Origin: Streptomyces sp. SLBN-118
GTDB taxonomy: Bacteria; Actinomycetota; Actinomycetes; Streptomycetales; Streptomycetaceae
Direction: 5' to 3'
DNA: 64,000 nucleotides
NCBI RefSeq assembly: GCF_006715635.1
Contig: NZ_VFNP01000001.1
Span: 620,001 to 684,000, forward strand
Shown piece by piece: positions 29,396 to 37,640 of this stretch. The notes beneath the pieces are model-generated. The model did no database searches. It was not told the DNA's origin and saw nothing but the letters and a program-made list of their open reading frames with translations. The translations under genes and the position numbers were made by a program. Position 1 is the first letter of the stretch, and every line of letters begins with the position of its first letter.

Positions 29396-29599
29396 TCACT
29401 TCTCCCGGACTTCGCCACTGGGGTCGCGGCCCCCGTCCCAACCGCCGACCGTCGACGGGCTCACTCCCAGAGCACCGGCGACCTGCGTACGTGACAGGCT
29501 CAGCCCCTCCCGCAGGGGGCGCCGCTCCTCGGCGGGCGGCAGCGGAACCTCCTGCCGGGCCGAGGCCAGCAGCGCGTCGATGGAGTCGAAGTCCGTCAT
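29396..29599 (-). CDS. Short HTH protein, probably a truncated Tap-like protein
   Basis: This 67-residue frame starts at an ATG overlapping the stop of the upstream HTH gene (ATGA). It carries a Cro/C1-type helix-turn-helix (LSRTQVAGALGVSPSTVGGW) right at its N-terminus and stops after DPSGEVREK. Longer Streptomyces proteins, including telomere-associated Tap-like ones, begin in this manner and continue for hundreds of residues. I therefore infer C-terminal truncation, but a genuine small regulator is possible. Confidence 0.4.
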   Translation of the reverse strand: MTDFDSIDALLASARQEVPLPPAEERRPLREGLSLSRTQVAGALGVSPSTVGGWDGGRDPSGEVREK

Positions 29600-29882
29600 C
29601 GTCCCGACTCCTGGTGCGAGAACGACGGCCTGCCGATCCGGGCGGCCCGCGCCGTCTCGCGCGGCGCCCGGCGCCGGGCCGGTGAGAGCAGTTCGCAGGC
29701 CCTCGTCGGACCGGCCAGCAGGTCCAGAACAGGGAGCCCGAAGTGCGCAGCCAAGCTGTCGCAGTCGTCCAGGCGGTACGCCCCGCCTGGCGGCGCGACA
29801 CCTGCGTCTGCGTCAGGCCGAGAGCACGCGCCAGCTCGCTCTGCGAGTCGCCCGTGGCATGCATCAGAGCCGCGACGGTCAA
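29596..29882 (-). pseudogene. XRE-type HTH regulator broken by a frameshift
   Basis: From a TTG at 29882 the minus strand encodes a helix-turn-helix (SELARALGLTQTQVSRRQAGR). Near 29765-29780 the sensible protein moves to another frame, which continues YRLDDCDSLAAHFGLPVLDL to a stop at 29596. Joined, the halves give one small regulator of about 95 residues. The break sits at a CTGGAC sequence, consistent with loss of a few bases between repeats. The next gene overlaps the stop by four bases, as in an intact operon. Confidence 0.55.
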
Positions 29883-30006
29883 CTACCGCATCTCCGAGTC
29901 GTACACAGGCAGCTGTCGGTGCGACACAACCCGCAGGGCAGGCTCCGCTGGTTGAGAGGCTCACGCGGGCATGACAGCATCCGCAGAGCCTGAGGGGAGT
30001 GCGGAC

Positions 30007-30447
30007 ATGGAGTTCAGAGCCACGGTCGAACCGGCCGGAAACGCCACCGGGGTCGAGGTCCCGGCGGATGTCGTCGACGCGCTGGGCGCGGGAAAGCGCC
30101 CCGCGGTGGCCATCACGATCAACGGGCATACGTGGCGCAGCCGCGTCGCGGCCATGGGCGGGCGGTTCATCGTCGGGATCAGCGCCGCGAACCGTGCCGC
30201 GAGCAAGATCGCCGAGGGTGACGAGGTGGAGGTCGACCTCCAGCTGGACACCGAGCCTCGCGTGGTGGTCGAGCCGCCGGACTTTGCCGAGGCGCTGGAT
30301 GCCGATCCGCGGCTCCGCGAGGCGTACGACCGCCTCGCGTACACCCACCGGCGCCGCCATGTTCTCGCCATCGAGGGCGCGAAGACCGCCGATACGCGTC
30401 AGCGGCGTATCGCCAAGGCGATCGCGGCCATCCGCGAGGGCGCGTAG
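30007..30447 (+). CDS. DUF1905/YdeI-like (OmdA) domain protein
   Basis: This 146-residue protein matches the DUF1905 plus YdeI/OmpD-associated layout. The N-terminal barrel has EFRATVEPAGNATGVEVPADVVDAL, and GKRPAVAITINGHTWRSRVAAMGGRFIVGIS follows. The C-terminal helical part has AYDRLAYTHRRRHVLAIEGAKTADTRQRRI. The ATG at 30007 has GAGGGGAG seven bases upstream, better than the ATG at 29971. The family is widespread in actinobacteria and its biochemical role is not known. It stands alone. Confidence 0.82.
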   Translation: MEFRATVEPAGNATGVEVPADVVDALGAGKRPAVAITINGHTWRSRVAAMGGRFIVGISAANRAASKIAEGDEVEVDLQLDTEPRVVVEPPDFAEALDADPRLREAYDRLAYTHRRRHVLAIEGAKTADTRQRRIAKAIAAIREGA

Positions 30448-30540
30448 CTTCCGGTGCGAGCGCATCGGCGCGAAGGGCTGACGCTCCGGGGGCCGTCTTG
30501 ACGACGGCACCCGGCCGGCAGCCCGGATTCGGGAACGGCT

Positions 30541-32103
30541 TCAGACAGCCGACGCCGTCCGACGTGTGCGCCCGGTTCCGGCGCCTTCGCCCGCACCGCC
30601 CCTGAGCGGGACCTCCTTGATGCAGAGCGCCGCGAGGAACGCGATGACGGCGACGGCGGAGCCGAGCAGGAAGGCGGAGTGGGTCCCGGCGGAGACCGCG
30701 TACTGGTAGGCCGCGCGCGTGGAGGCGTCCAACTTCGCCAGGCTCGCCGCGTCCAGCTGGGCGCCGTGCAGTCCGGCTGAGTTGCCGGCCCGCTCGGCCA
30801 TCACGTTCTGGACCCGGTGGTTGAAGATCGCGCCCATGATCGCGACGCCGAAGGAACTGCCGAGCGTACGGAACAGCGTGATCGAGGAGGACGCGACGCC
30901 CATGTCCGCCATCCCCACACTGTTCTGCGCGATCAGCATGACGATCTGCATCAGAAATCCCGTCCCCGCGCCGAGCACCGCCATGGACAGGCCGGAGGTC
31001 AGGCGGGAGGTCCCGGTGTCCATCTGGGCGAGCAGAAAGAGCCCGGCGATCATCAGTGCGCTGCCCGCGATGGGGAAGATCTTGTACCTGCCGCTGCTGC
31101 TGGTCGCCCTGCCCGCGATCAGCGAGACGAGCATCATGGACACGAGCATGGGCAACAGCAGCAGACCGGAGTTGGTCGCGGACGCGCCCTGGACCGACTG
31201 CTGGAACAGCGGCAGGAACAGCACCGCGCCGAACATGACGAACCCGGTCAGGAATCCGATCACCGACATCAGCGCGAAGTTGCGGGTGCGGAAGATGTGC
31301 GGCGGCACGACCGGATCAGCGGCCTTCGTCTCCACGTACAGGAACGCGGCGAGCGCGGCGGCGGCGAGCGCGATGAGCCCGGTGATGGTGGCCGAGCCCC
31401 AGGCGTACTCCGTACCGCCCCAGGTGGTGACGAGCACGATCGAGGTGATGCCCACGGTCAGCAGCGCGGCGCCCAAGTAGTCGACGCTGGAGCGGGAGCG
31501 CTTGTGAGGCAGGTGCAGGACCGCACTGATCACGGCGAGGGCGATGGCACCGAGCGGCAGGTTGATGTAGAAGGACCAGCGCCAGCCGAGATGGTCGGTG
31601 ATGGTGCCGCCGACCAGCGGTCCGCCGATCATCGCGAGCGCCATCACACTGGTGATCATGCCCTGGTACCTGCCGCGTTCACGCGGCGGGATCAGTTCGC
31701 CCATGATGGCCATGACGCCGACCATCAGCCCGCCGGCCCCCAGGCCCTGGACGGCGCGGAAGCCGATCAACTGGCCCATGTCCTGCGCCATTCCGCTGAG
31801 CGCCGACCCGATCAGGAAGATGACGATCGCGGCGAGGAAGGTGCCCTTGCGGCCGTACATGTCGCCGAGCTTGCCCCAGATCGGGGTGGAGGCGGCGGTG
31901 GCGAGCGTATAGGCGGTGACCACCCAGGACAGATGCTCCATCCCGCCGAGTTCACCGACGATCGTCGGCATCGCGGTGCCCACGATCATGGTGTCCAGCA
32001 TCGACAACAGCATCGCGATCATGAGCGGGAGCAGCACGACACGGACACTGCGGGTGCGCGCCGCCTGGTCAACGGCAGCCGGTTTTCCTGCGGTTGCCTC
32101 CAT
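30541..32103 (-). CDS. MFS exporter of the DHA2 (14-helix) drug efflux family
   Basis: This is a 520-residue membrane transporter. The motifs are LDTMIVGTAMPTI in helix 1 (DHA2 motif D1), GKLGDMYGRK (motif A) and RAVQGLGAGGL (motif B). GGPLVGGTITDHLGWRW (motif C of exporters) follows helix 5. Such pumps expel hydrophobic compounds by proton antiport and often provide self-resistance. The ATG at 32103 has AGGGGAG at good spacing; a GTG at 32112 is too close to it. It follows the multicopper oxidase by 13 bases, so the two form an operon. Confidence 0.9.
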   Translation of the reverse strand: MEATAGKPAAVDQAARTRSVRVVLLPLMIAMLLSMLDTMIVGTAMPTIVGELGGMEHLSWVVTAYTLATAASTPIWGKLGDMYGRKGTFLAAIVIFLIGSALSGMAQDMGQLIGFRAVQGLGAGGLMVGVMAIMGELIPPRERGRYQGMITSVMALAMIGGPLVGGTITDHLGWRWSFYINLPLGAIALAVISAVLHLPHKRSRSSVDYLGAALLTVGITSIVLVTTWGGTEYAWGSATITGLIALAAAALAAFLYVETKAADPVVPPHIFRTRNFALMSVIGFLTGFVMFGAVLFLPLFQQSVQGASATNSGLLLLPMLVSMMLVSLIAGRATSSSGRYKIFPIAGSALMIAGLFLLAQMDTGTSRLTSGLSMAVLGAGTGFLMQIVMLIAQNSVGMADMGVASSSITLFRTLGSSFGVAIMGAIFNHRVQNVMAERAGNSAGLHGAQLDAASLAKLDASTRAAYQYAVSAGTHSAFLLGSAVAVIAFLAALCIKEVPLRGGAGEGAGTGRTRRTASAV

Positions 32104-32116
32104 CCTGGCCACTCCC

Positions 32117-33586
32117 CTAGGCGATCTTCATGGTCGCCATCATGCCCATCGCCGAGTGGTCCAGCATGTGGCAGTGATAGACGTACGTGCCGCGGTAGGT
32201 GTCGAACGTCGCCTGGAGCTTGACCGTTTCGCCGGGCATCAGCATCACGGTGTCCTTCAGGCCCACCTCGCCTGGGTCCGGCTCCTTCCCGTTGCGCTCC
32301 AGCACCCGGAACTGCACCAGGTGCATATGGAAGTTGTGGGGAATCACCTTGTTGGGGTTGGTGACGGTCCAGATCTCGCTGGCGCCGTGGCGCACCAGGG
32401 AGTCGACGCGATCGGGGTCGTAGGTCTTGCCGTCGATGTATGCCTTGGGCGGTACGGTGCCGCCCTCGTCCATGCGCAGCTCGATGCTGCGCTCCGCGGT
32501 GGCCGCCGGAAGCGGGCGCAGCCTGCGCAGGACGGGCGGAACGACGCTGGGGTCGTGGGCGCTGCGAGTGACGTCGAACCGCAGGACATGGCCGATCTGG
32601 TCGGCCGGTCCCGATCCGGTGGTGTTCTGCAGCACCAGCTGCGTACCGACCGGGTAGCGCGAGAAGTCGATGACGACATCGGCGCGTTCACCGGCCGAGA
32701 GGTAGAGGGAGTCGGTGGTGTGCGGGCCGGGCAGCAGACCGCCGTCCGAGCCGATCTGGATGATCGGGCTCCCGTCGGCCAGCCGCAGCCGGAAGGAGCG
32801 CGTGTTGGCCGAATTCAGCAGCCGGAAGCGGTACTTGCGGGCGGCGACAGCGACATACGGGTAGGGCACACCGTTGGCCAGGAGCGTGGTGCGGTTCCTG
32901 TCGCCCATGACGTACACGAGCTGACCGGACTCGTCGAGGTGGGCGTCGCGTATCGCTATCGGTATGTCGTACGCCCCCGAGGGCAGCGGCAGCCGCCTCT
33001 CGGTGTGGTCGGTGAGCAGATAGGAGCCGGACAGGCCACGGTAGACGTGCTCGGACTCCATGTGGTGGGCGTGGTCGTGATACCAGAGCGAGGCGTGCGG
33101 CTGGCGGTTGGGATAGACGTAGGTGCGTCCGGCCCCGGGCGCGATGGTGTCCATCGGGGCACCGTCGCTGCGGTGCGGCACCGAAGCGCCGTGCAGATGG
33201 ACCGACGTGGTCATGTCCAGCTCGTTGCGCTGGCGTACGACGACGGGCCGGCCGGAACGCGCCTTGATGGTGGGGCCGGGAAAACTGCCGTTGTAGGTCA
33301 GGACCTCGGCCGGCTGCCCTGGGACTATCTCCTTGACGGCCCGGCGCATGGTGACGGCGTACACGTCGACACCTCCCACCGTGGAGACCGGCGCGAGCAC
33401 CGGCGGCACGGGCAGGGCGATACGGAAGGGCTCCACCGCCAAGCCCGCGGCACCGCCCCCTGCCTGCGAGGCGGCGGTGTCGGCCGTGGCGCTGTGCGCG
33501 GTGATCAGGGGGGTGAGAGCAGCATTGGTGAGCCCCACGCCGATGGTGGCGAGGCCGGCGCCGAGCACATTGCGTCGGGTGACCAT
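32117..33586 (-). CDS. Exported multicopper oxidase (laccase/CotA-like)
   Basis: The 489-residue protein has all four copper-binding blocks: HLHG, WYHDHAHH, HNFHMHL and HCHMLDHSAMGM, including the type 1 copper Cys, His and axial Met. An N-terminal TRRNVLGAG segment looks like a Tat signal, fitting export of a folded copper protein. Multicopper oxidases of this type oxidise phenols, bilirubin, metals or aminophenols (phenoxazinone synthase) with oxygen reduction to water. The ATG at 33586 follows TGGAGGA. It is cotranscribed with the exporter. Whether it belongs to the neighbouring polyketide cluster is unclear. Confidence 0.9.
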   Translation of the reverse strand: MVTRRNVLGAGLATIGVGLTNAALTPLITAHSATADTAASQAGGGAAGLAVEPFRIALPVPPVLAPVSTVGGVDVYAVTMRRAVKEIVPGQPAEVLTYNGSFPGPTIKARSGRPVVVRQRNELDMTTSVHLHGASVPHRSDGAPMDTIAPGAGRTYVYPNRQPHASLWYHDHAHHMESEHVYRGLSGSYLLTDHTERRLPLPSGAYDIPIAIRDAHLDESGQLVYVMGDRNRTTLLANGVPYPYVAVAARKYRFRLLNSANTRSFRLRLADGSPIIQIGSDGGLLPGPHTTDSLYLSAGERADVVIDFSRYPVGTQLVLQNTTGSGPADQIGHVLRFDVTRSAHDPSVVPPVLRRLRPLPAATAERSIELRMDEGGTVPPKAYIDGKTYDPDRVDSLVRHGASEIWTVTNPNKVIPHNFHMHLVQFRVLERNGKEPDPGEVGLKDTVMLMPGETVKLQATFDTYRGTYVYHCHMLDHSAMGMMATMKIA

Positions 33587-34006
33587 GGTTCCTCCAGGAG
33601 GCTTGTCAATGGGCGCGCGGGCGAAGTGCAGCAGGAACCACTTGTGCGCCGCTGGTGCGGTTCGCCCTCCCGAGAGCTCGTCTTGGCAGTCCGTCCTGCG
33701 ACACCCTGGGCCCTGGCGGGGCGCACAGCCGGTGGAAGCCGACGGCTCGGAAGTCGCCTGCCTGAACGGCGAAGCCCTCGCGGCTGCAGTACTGGGCGTC
33801 GCCGCCGTGCCCACCTCGTTCTCGTCAGCCGCGGTTTTCAGTCTCCTGGATGTATGTGCAGGTCATCCCGCATCCCAGGGACGTATCAGGCGTCCGTCAG
33901 TGCGACGTCAGCTCGCGCAGGAAGGATCGACTCTGTCAGAAAGTGTCGATAAGGGACCGCCCGAAGAGGCAGCGAAGCAGCCCGATCGCGCCATAGAGGA
34001 GTCGCG
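33587..34006. other. Divergent promoter region between oxidase and StrR-like gene
   Basis: About 420 bases with no supported gene. It should contain promoters for both flanking genes. A weak dyad ATCGAC-N13-GTCGAT lies at 33926-33950, about 55 bases before the regulator gene, and could be an operator, but its spacing differs from the three StrR-type sites elsewhere. Confidence 0.45.
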
Positions 34007-35050
34007 GTGATCGCCCATCAGCTTGTCCGAGTGCACGAAGGCAGCAGTTCGGACTCCTTGCTCGCCCTGCGGGACAACGCCTTGCACGACGCTCCGGTGC
34101 AGCTGGTGCCGCTCGGCGATCTGCTGGTCTCCTACACCCCCCGGGTGGCGGGAGTCGACGGCGAATACGTCCTGGCACTCGCCGAGTTGGAGGCTGAGCT
34201 GCCCCCCATCCTCGTGCACCGCTCGACCATGACAGTCATCGACGGGCTGCATCGTCTGCGCGCCGCCGCTCTGAAGGGGCATGAGCACATACGGGTCCGT
34301 TTCTTCGACGGAGCCGAGGACGACGCCGCTCTTCTCTCGGTGGCCATGAACGTGGCCCAGGGGCGTCCGCTGTCGATGGCCGACCGGACGGCAGCGGCCG
34401 GGCTCATCTTCGCCTCGCGCCCGCACTGGTCGGACCGGGCCGTGGCGGCCGTGGCCGGGCTGTCCGCGAAGAAGGTGTCGGAGATACGGCTGACGGCCGC
34501 GGGCACGCTTCACTGCGAGCGCAGGGTCGGCCTGGACGGCCGGGCCCGGCCGCTCAACTCCGCGCACGGGCGTGAGCTCGCCGGCCAGCTGATCAAGGAC
34601 GACCCCGCGGCCTCCCTGCGGACCATCGCCAAGAAGGCCGGGATCTCCCCTGCCACGGTGGCGGATGTCCGGGACCGGCTGCTGCGCGGTGAGGATCCGG
34701 TTCCGCCGAGGCAGCGCGGCATCACGGCGGTGGAGCGCAGGCCGCAGCGGCAGGCGCCGCGGCCGGCGCAGCCGCGGGAGCCGGAGGCGAAGTCGCCCGG
34801 CGAACTGTTCATGATCTTCGATTCGCTCCGGCGGGATCCCTCCCTGCGCCTCAACGAGGTGGGACGCAACGTCCTGCGGATGCTGGACGCCTGTTCGCTG
34901 GTCGCCAAGGACCGGCAGACGATCATCGCGAACCTGCCTCCGCACTGCAAAGGGCAGATGTCGGAACTGATGAACGGGTACGCCGAACTCTGGCGGCTGT
35001 TCGCGGACGAGCTGCAGGGCTGCGAGGAACTGCGGGGACGCACCTGGTGA
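34007..35050 (+). CDS. StrR/ParB-like pathway-specific transcription activator
   Basis: This 347-residue protein has an N-terminal ParB-type domain (VQLVPLGDLL, then VIDGLHRLRAA) and a central helix-turn-helix region (SLRTIAKKAGISPATVADVRDRLL), the layout of StrR, NovG and related activators. StrR-type proteins bind GTTCRACTG-N11-CRGTYGAAC dyads. Three such dyads occur in this window at 42.9, 46.4 and 57.0 kb, so this protein is the likely activator of those divergent promoters. The GTG at 34007 follows AGAGGAG. It marks the probable left side of the polyketide cluster. Confidence 0.88.
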   Translation: MIAHQLVRVHEGSSSDSLLALRDNALHDAPVQLVPLGDLLVSYTPRVAGVDGEYVLALAELEAELPPILVHRSTMTVIDGLHRLRAAALKGHEHIRVRFFDGAEDDAALLSVAMNVAQGRPLSMADRTAAAGLIFASRPHWSDRAVAAVAGLSAKKVSEIRLTAAGTLHCERRVGLDGRARPLNSAHGRELAGQLIKDDPAASLRTIAKKAGISPATVADVRDRLLRGEDPVPPRQRGITAVERRPQRQAPRPAQPREPEAKSPGELFMIFDSLRRDPSLRLNEVGRNVLRMLDACSLVAKDRQTIIANLPPHCKGQMSELMNGYAELWRLFADELQGCEELRGRTW

Positions 35051-35083
35051 CCTCCCGCGGCTCACCCGAGCTGCCGCACGGAC

Positions 35084-35122
35084 AAGCCCGCCGCCGGAAG
35101 CGGAACTCCCGGCGGCGGGCTT
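35084..35122. terminator. Bidirectional hairpin terminator
   Basis: A perfect stem AAGCCCGCCGCCGG with CCGGCGGCGGGCTT around a short loop lies between the convergent StrR-like and response regulator genes. It should end transcription from both sides. Confidence 0.85.
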
Positions 35123-35149
35123 CGCGTTGCCATGGGACGCCACTGTGTA

Positions 35150-35872
35150 TCAGCCGCTCCCGATCTTGAAGCCCACTCCCCGCACGGTGGTGATCCAGCC
35201 ACTGTCGCCGAGCTTGCCGCGCAGGCTGCTGACATGCGTGTCCAGGGTGCGCCGGGACCAGGAATCCCCCCATACCTGCTGCAGGAGCAGCCTGCGGGGA
35301 ATGACGGTGTCCGGATGGGCGGCGAGAAGGCGCAACAGGTCGAACTCCTTGCGGGTCAGCGCGACGACACGGCCGTCCACGCTGACCTGGCGTGCGGCGG
35401 CGTCGATGCAGAGCCGGCCGTGGCGGATCTCGCCCGCGGCCGCCGGCTGCCACTGGGTGCGGCGTACGACAGCCTCGATACGGGCCATGAGTTCACGGAA
35501 CCCGTAGGGCTTGACCACATAGTCGTCGGCGCCCGCCTGAAGGCTCAGCACACAGTCGAGTTCGGACTCGCGGGCGGTGACGATGATCACCGGGACATGG
35601 CTCATCGAACGGATCGCCCGGCACACCTCCAGGCCGTCCAGATCAGGCAGTTCGAGGTCGAGCAGGACCAGATCGGCGTCCTCGTACGCCTTGAGAGCGG
35701 CGCCGCCGCGCTTCACGCTGACGGGCTGGTGCCCGTGCCGTCGCAGGCGGTTCACCAGCAGCTCCGCGGTGTCGGCGTCGTTGTCCACGACCAGGATCCG
35801 CCGCCCGGCGCGGTCGGGCAGCTGATCGGGCTGATCAGGCGTATGAGGCTCCAGCAGCGCTTTCGACAACAT
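35150..35872 (-). CDS. Orphan OmpR/PhoB-type response regulator
   Basis: The 240-residue protein has a receiver domain (about 25-138) and a winged-helix effector (about 150-238, with RKEFDLLRLLAAHP and RRTLDTHVSSLRGKLG). The phospho-acceptor Asp (LVLLDLELP), Thr (IIVTAR) and Lys (YVVKPYG) are present, but the acidic pocket reads VVDND instead of the usual pair, with Asn where PhoB has Asp10. There is no kinase gene beside it. Atypical OmpR-type regulators such as JadR1 and LndI control angucycline clusters, so a regulatory role here is plausible. A 25-residue N-terminal extension precedes the receiver. Confidence 0.87.
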   Translation of the reverse strand: MLSKALLEPHTPDQPDQLPDRAGRRILVVDNDADTAELLVNRLRRHGHQPVSVKRGGAALKAYEDADLVLLDLELPDLDGLEVCRAIRSMSHVPVIIVTARESELDCVLSLQAGADDYVVKPYGFRELMARIEAVVRRTQWQPAAAGEIRHGRLCIDAAARQVSVDGRVVALTRKEFDLLRLLAAHPDTVIPRRLLLQQVWGDSWSRRTLDTHVSSLRGKLGDSGWITTVRGVGFKIGSG

Positions 35873-35886
35873 CCCCCCATGCCTCC

Positions 35887-36297
35887 CTACGGGTTGAGGA
35901 CCCAGGCGGAGTGGTGCGGGGCGAACCCGATGTGCGGGTAGTACTCGGCGGCGGCCGGTGCCGAGAGGAGCACGATCTTCGCGTCCGGCGCCTCCTGGCG
36001 CAGCGCCTCGATCAGGGCGCGGCCGATCCCGGAGCGCTGGTGCGCACGGGCGACCGCGATGTCCGACAGGTAGGTGACATAGCTGAAGTCGGAAACGGCG
36101 CGGGCGATGCCGATGAGTTCGCCGTCCACGCGGGCGACCAGCACGAGGTTGGCGCGGCGCACCATGGCCCTGAAGCGCTCGCGGTCCTCGACCGGGCGGC
36201 GCTCGCCCAGGCCGGAGGCCCGGTACACCTCCAGGACCTCGTCGATGTCCAGGTCGGTGCCGTCGACACGTTCGGTCTTGACGTTCGTGACAGTCAT
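35887..36297 (-). CDS. GNAT N-acetyltransferase, hydrazine module
   Basis: This 136-residue protein has the GNAT acetyl-CoA loop (HQRSGIGRAL) after a beta strand (VTYLSDIAVA) and the C-terminal YYPHIGF motif. The ATG at 36297 follows GGAGG and overlaps the stop of the lyase gene by four bases. In kinamycin and fosfazinomycin pathways an acetyltransferase of this family acetylates hydrazine to acetylhydrazine. Its place as last gene of the ferredoxin-to-GNAT operon matches that set, so I infer the same role; the substrate cannot be read from the sequence alone. Confidence 0.82.
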   Translation of the reverse strand: MTVTNVKTERVDGTDLDIDEVLEVYRASGLGERRPVEDRERFRAMVRRANLVLVARVDGELIGIARAVSDFSYVTYLSDIAVARAHQRSGIGRALIEALRQEAPDAKIVLLSAPAAAEYYPHIGFAPHHSAWVLNP

Positions 36298-37571
36298 GAA
36301 AGAGCCTCCAGACGGGTGCGGATCACATCGTGGTGGACGAGGAATCGCTCCGGGCCGAGCCCGATCCCCGCGTCGATTCCTTCCTTTGCGAGGGTGTCGC
36401 CAAGGTGTTCGCCGGAGACGGCGGTGCGGTTCGAGGCGGCCTGCACCGCCCGGTAGGCCCTCTCCCGCTCCACACCGTCCTGGAGCAGGTCGGCGAGGAC
36501 CGCCGAGCTGTATACGAGCCCGTCCGTCTGCTCGATGTGCGCCCGCATGCGGTCCTCGAAGACCGTGAGTGACTGGACCAGATCGGCCGCCGCCGTGGCC
36601 TGGAAGTGGCCGACGGACAGGCTGTCGGGCAGGATCACCCGCTCGACCGACTGGTGGGCAAGGTCCCGCTCGTGCCACAGCGCCACGTTCTCCAGTGCCG
36701 TTGTCGCGTATCCGCGGAGCAGCCGTGCCAGCCCGCACAGACGCTCGCTGGTCGTCGGATTGCGTTTGTGGGGCATGGCGCTGGAGCCCTGGTAGGCGGC
36801 GGTGCGCCGTTCCTCCACCTCGCGTACTTCGGTGCGCTGCAACAGCCGTAGTTCCAGGGCGATCTGCTCGACGCAGGCGCCCAGCACCGCGACTGCCTGG
36901 ACGAGTTGGGCGTGGCGGTCGCGGGCGACGACCTGGCTGGGCGCCGGCTCGATGCCCAGGCCGAGTTCCTCGCAGACATGGCGTTCGACGTACGGGTCGA
37001 TCAGTGCGTAGGTGCCCACGGAGCCGGAGATGGTGCCCACCGCCACGGCCTCTCGCGCGGCCGCCAGCCGGGCGAGGGAGCGGTCGACGGCGAACGCGAA
37101 GCCCGCGAGTTTGTGGCCGAAGGTGGTGGGCTCCGCGTGGACGCCGTGGGTACGGCCCACGATCACGGTGTTCCAGTGCTCCAGCGCCCGCTCCACCAGG
37201 ACCTTGCGCAGCCGCTGACCGGCGCCGGTCAGCAGATCGGCCGCGCGAGCCAGAGTGTGGCCCAGGGAGGTGTCCACCAGGTCGTAGCTCGTCATCCCGA
37301 GGTGGACCCAGCGCGCGGACTCGTCCGGCATGTCCTCGCAATAGGCCGCGAGGAAGGAGAGGACTTCGTGGTCCCGCTCCTTTTCGATCTCGGCCACCCG
37401 TGCCGCGAGCGGCACCCGTGCACGGCGCATGTCCCGGACCGCTTCGTCCGGCACCCGTCCGAGGTGCACCTGTGCCTCGGAGGCCAGGATCTCCACCCGG
37501 ACCCATGTCTCGTAGCGGGACTGGTCCGAGAAGAGGTCCGCCATCTCGGGCAGTGTGTAGCGAGGAATCAT
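36294..37571 (-). CDS. Adenylosuccinate-lyase-family enzyme (proposed hydrazinosuccinate lyase)
   Basis: This 425-residue member of the fumarase/aspartase superfamily starts MIPRYTLPEM like PurB and has THGVHAEP with a catalytic-type His and the signature loop GSSAMPHKRNP with the catalytic Ser. Housekeeping PurB makes AMP; a second copy next to glutamine-synthetase-like and acetyltransferase genes recalls the kinamycin and fosfazinomycin clusters, where the homologue releases hydrazine and fumarate from hydrazinosuccinate. Nitrosuccinate lyase (CreD) is the same family, but no CreE-type monooxygenase is nearby. The start at 37571 is chosen by family similarity; an ATG at 37583 is possible. 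Confidence 0.85.
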   Translation of the reverse strand: MIPRYTLPEMADLFSDQSRYETWVRVEILASEAQVHLGRVPDEAVRDMRRARVPLAARVAEIEKERDHEVLSFLAAYCEDMPDESARWVHLGMTSYDLVDTSLGHTLARAADLLTGAGQRLRKVLVERALEHWNTVIVGRTHGVHAEPTTFGHKLAGFAFAVDRSLARLAAAREAVAVGTISGSVGTYALIDPYVERHVCEELGLGIEPAPSQVVARDRHAQLVQAVAVLGACVEQIALELRLLQRTEVREVEERRTAAYQGSSAMPHKRNPTTSERLCGLARLLRGYATTALENVALWHERDLAHQSVERVILPDSLSVGHFQATAAADLVQSLTVFEDRMRAHIEQTDGLVYSSAVLADLLQDGVERERAYRAVQAASNRTAVSGEHLGDTLAKEGIDAGIGLGPERFLVHHDVIRTRLEALS

Positions 37572-37640
37572 GACGGCCTGCATCCCTGGGTCGTGGTGGA
37601 CTGGCAACGGCGAAGGTTTCCCGCGGAGCTCGCCCGGCGG

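Noticed and set aside
29765..29780. Programmed frameshifting in the HTH gene
   Set aside because: There is no slippery heptamer or clear downstream structure; simple gene decay explains the break.
33926..33950. ATCGAC-N13-GTCGAT as a fourth StrR-type site upstream of the regulator
   Set aside because: The half sites and spacing do not fit the GTTCRACTG-N11-CRGTYGAAC form shared by the other three.
36294..37571. Nitrosuccinate lyase (CreD-type) as the first choice for the lyase
   Set aside because: CreD works with a CreE flavin monooxygenase, which is not nearby; ligase, amidase and GNAT neighbours favour the hydrazine-releasing role, though CreD-type activity is not excluded.
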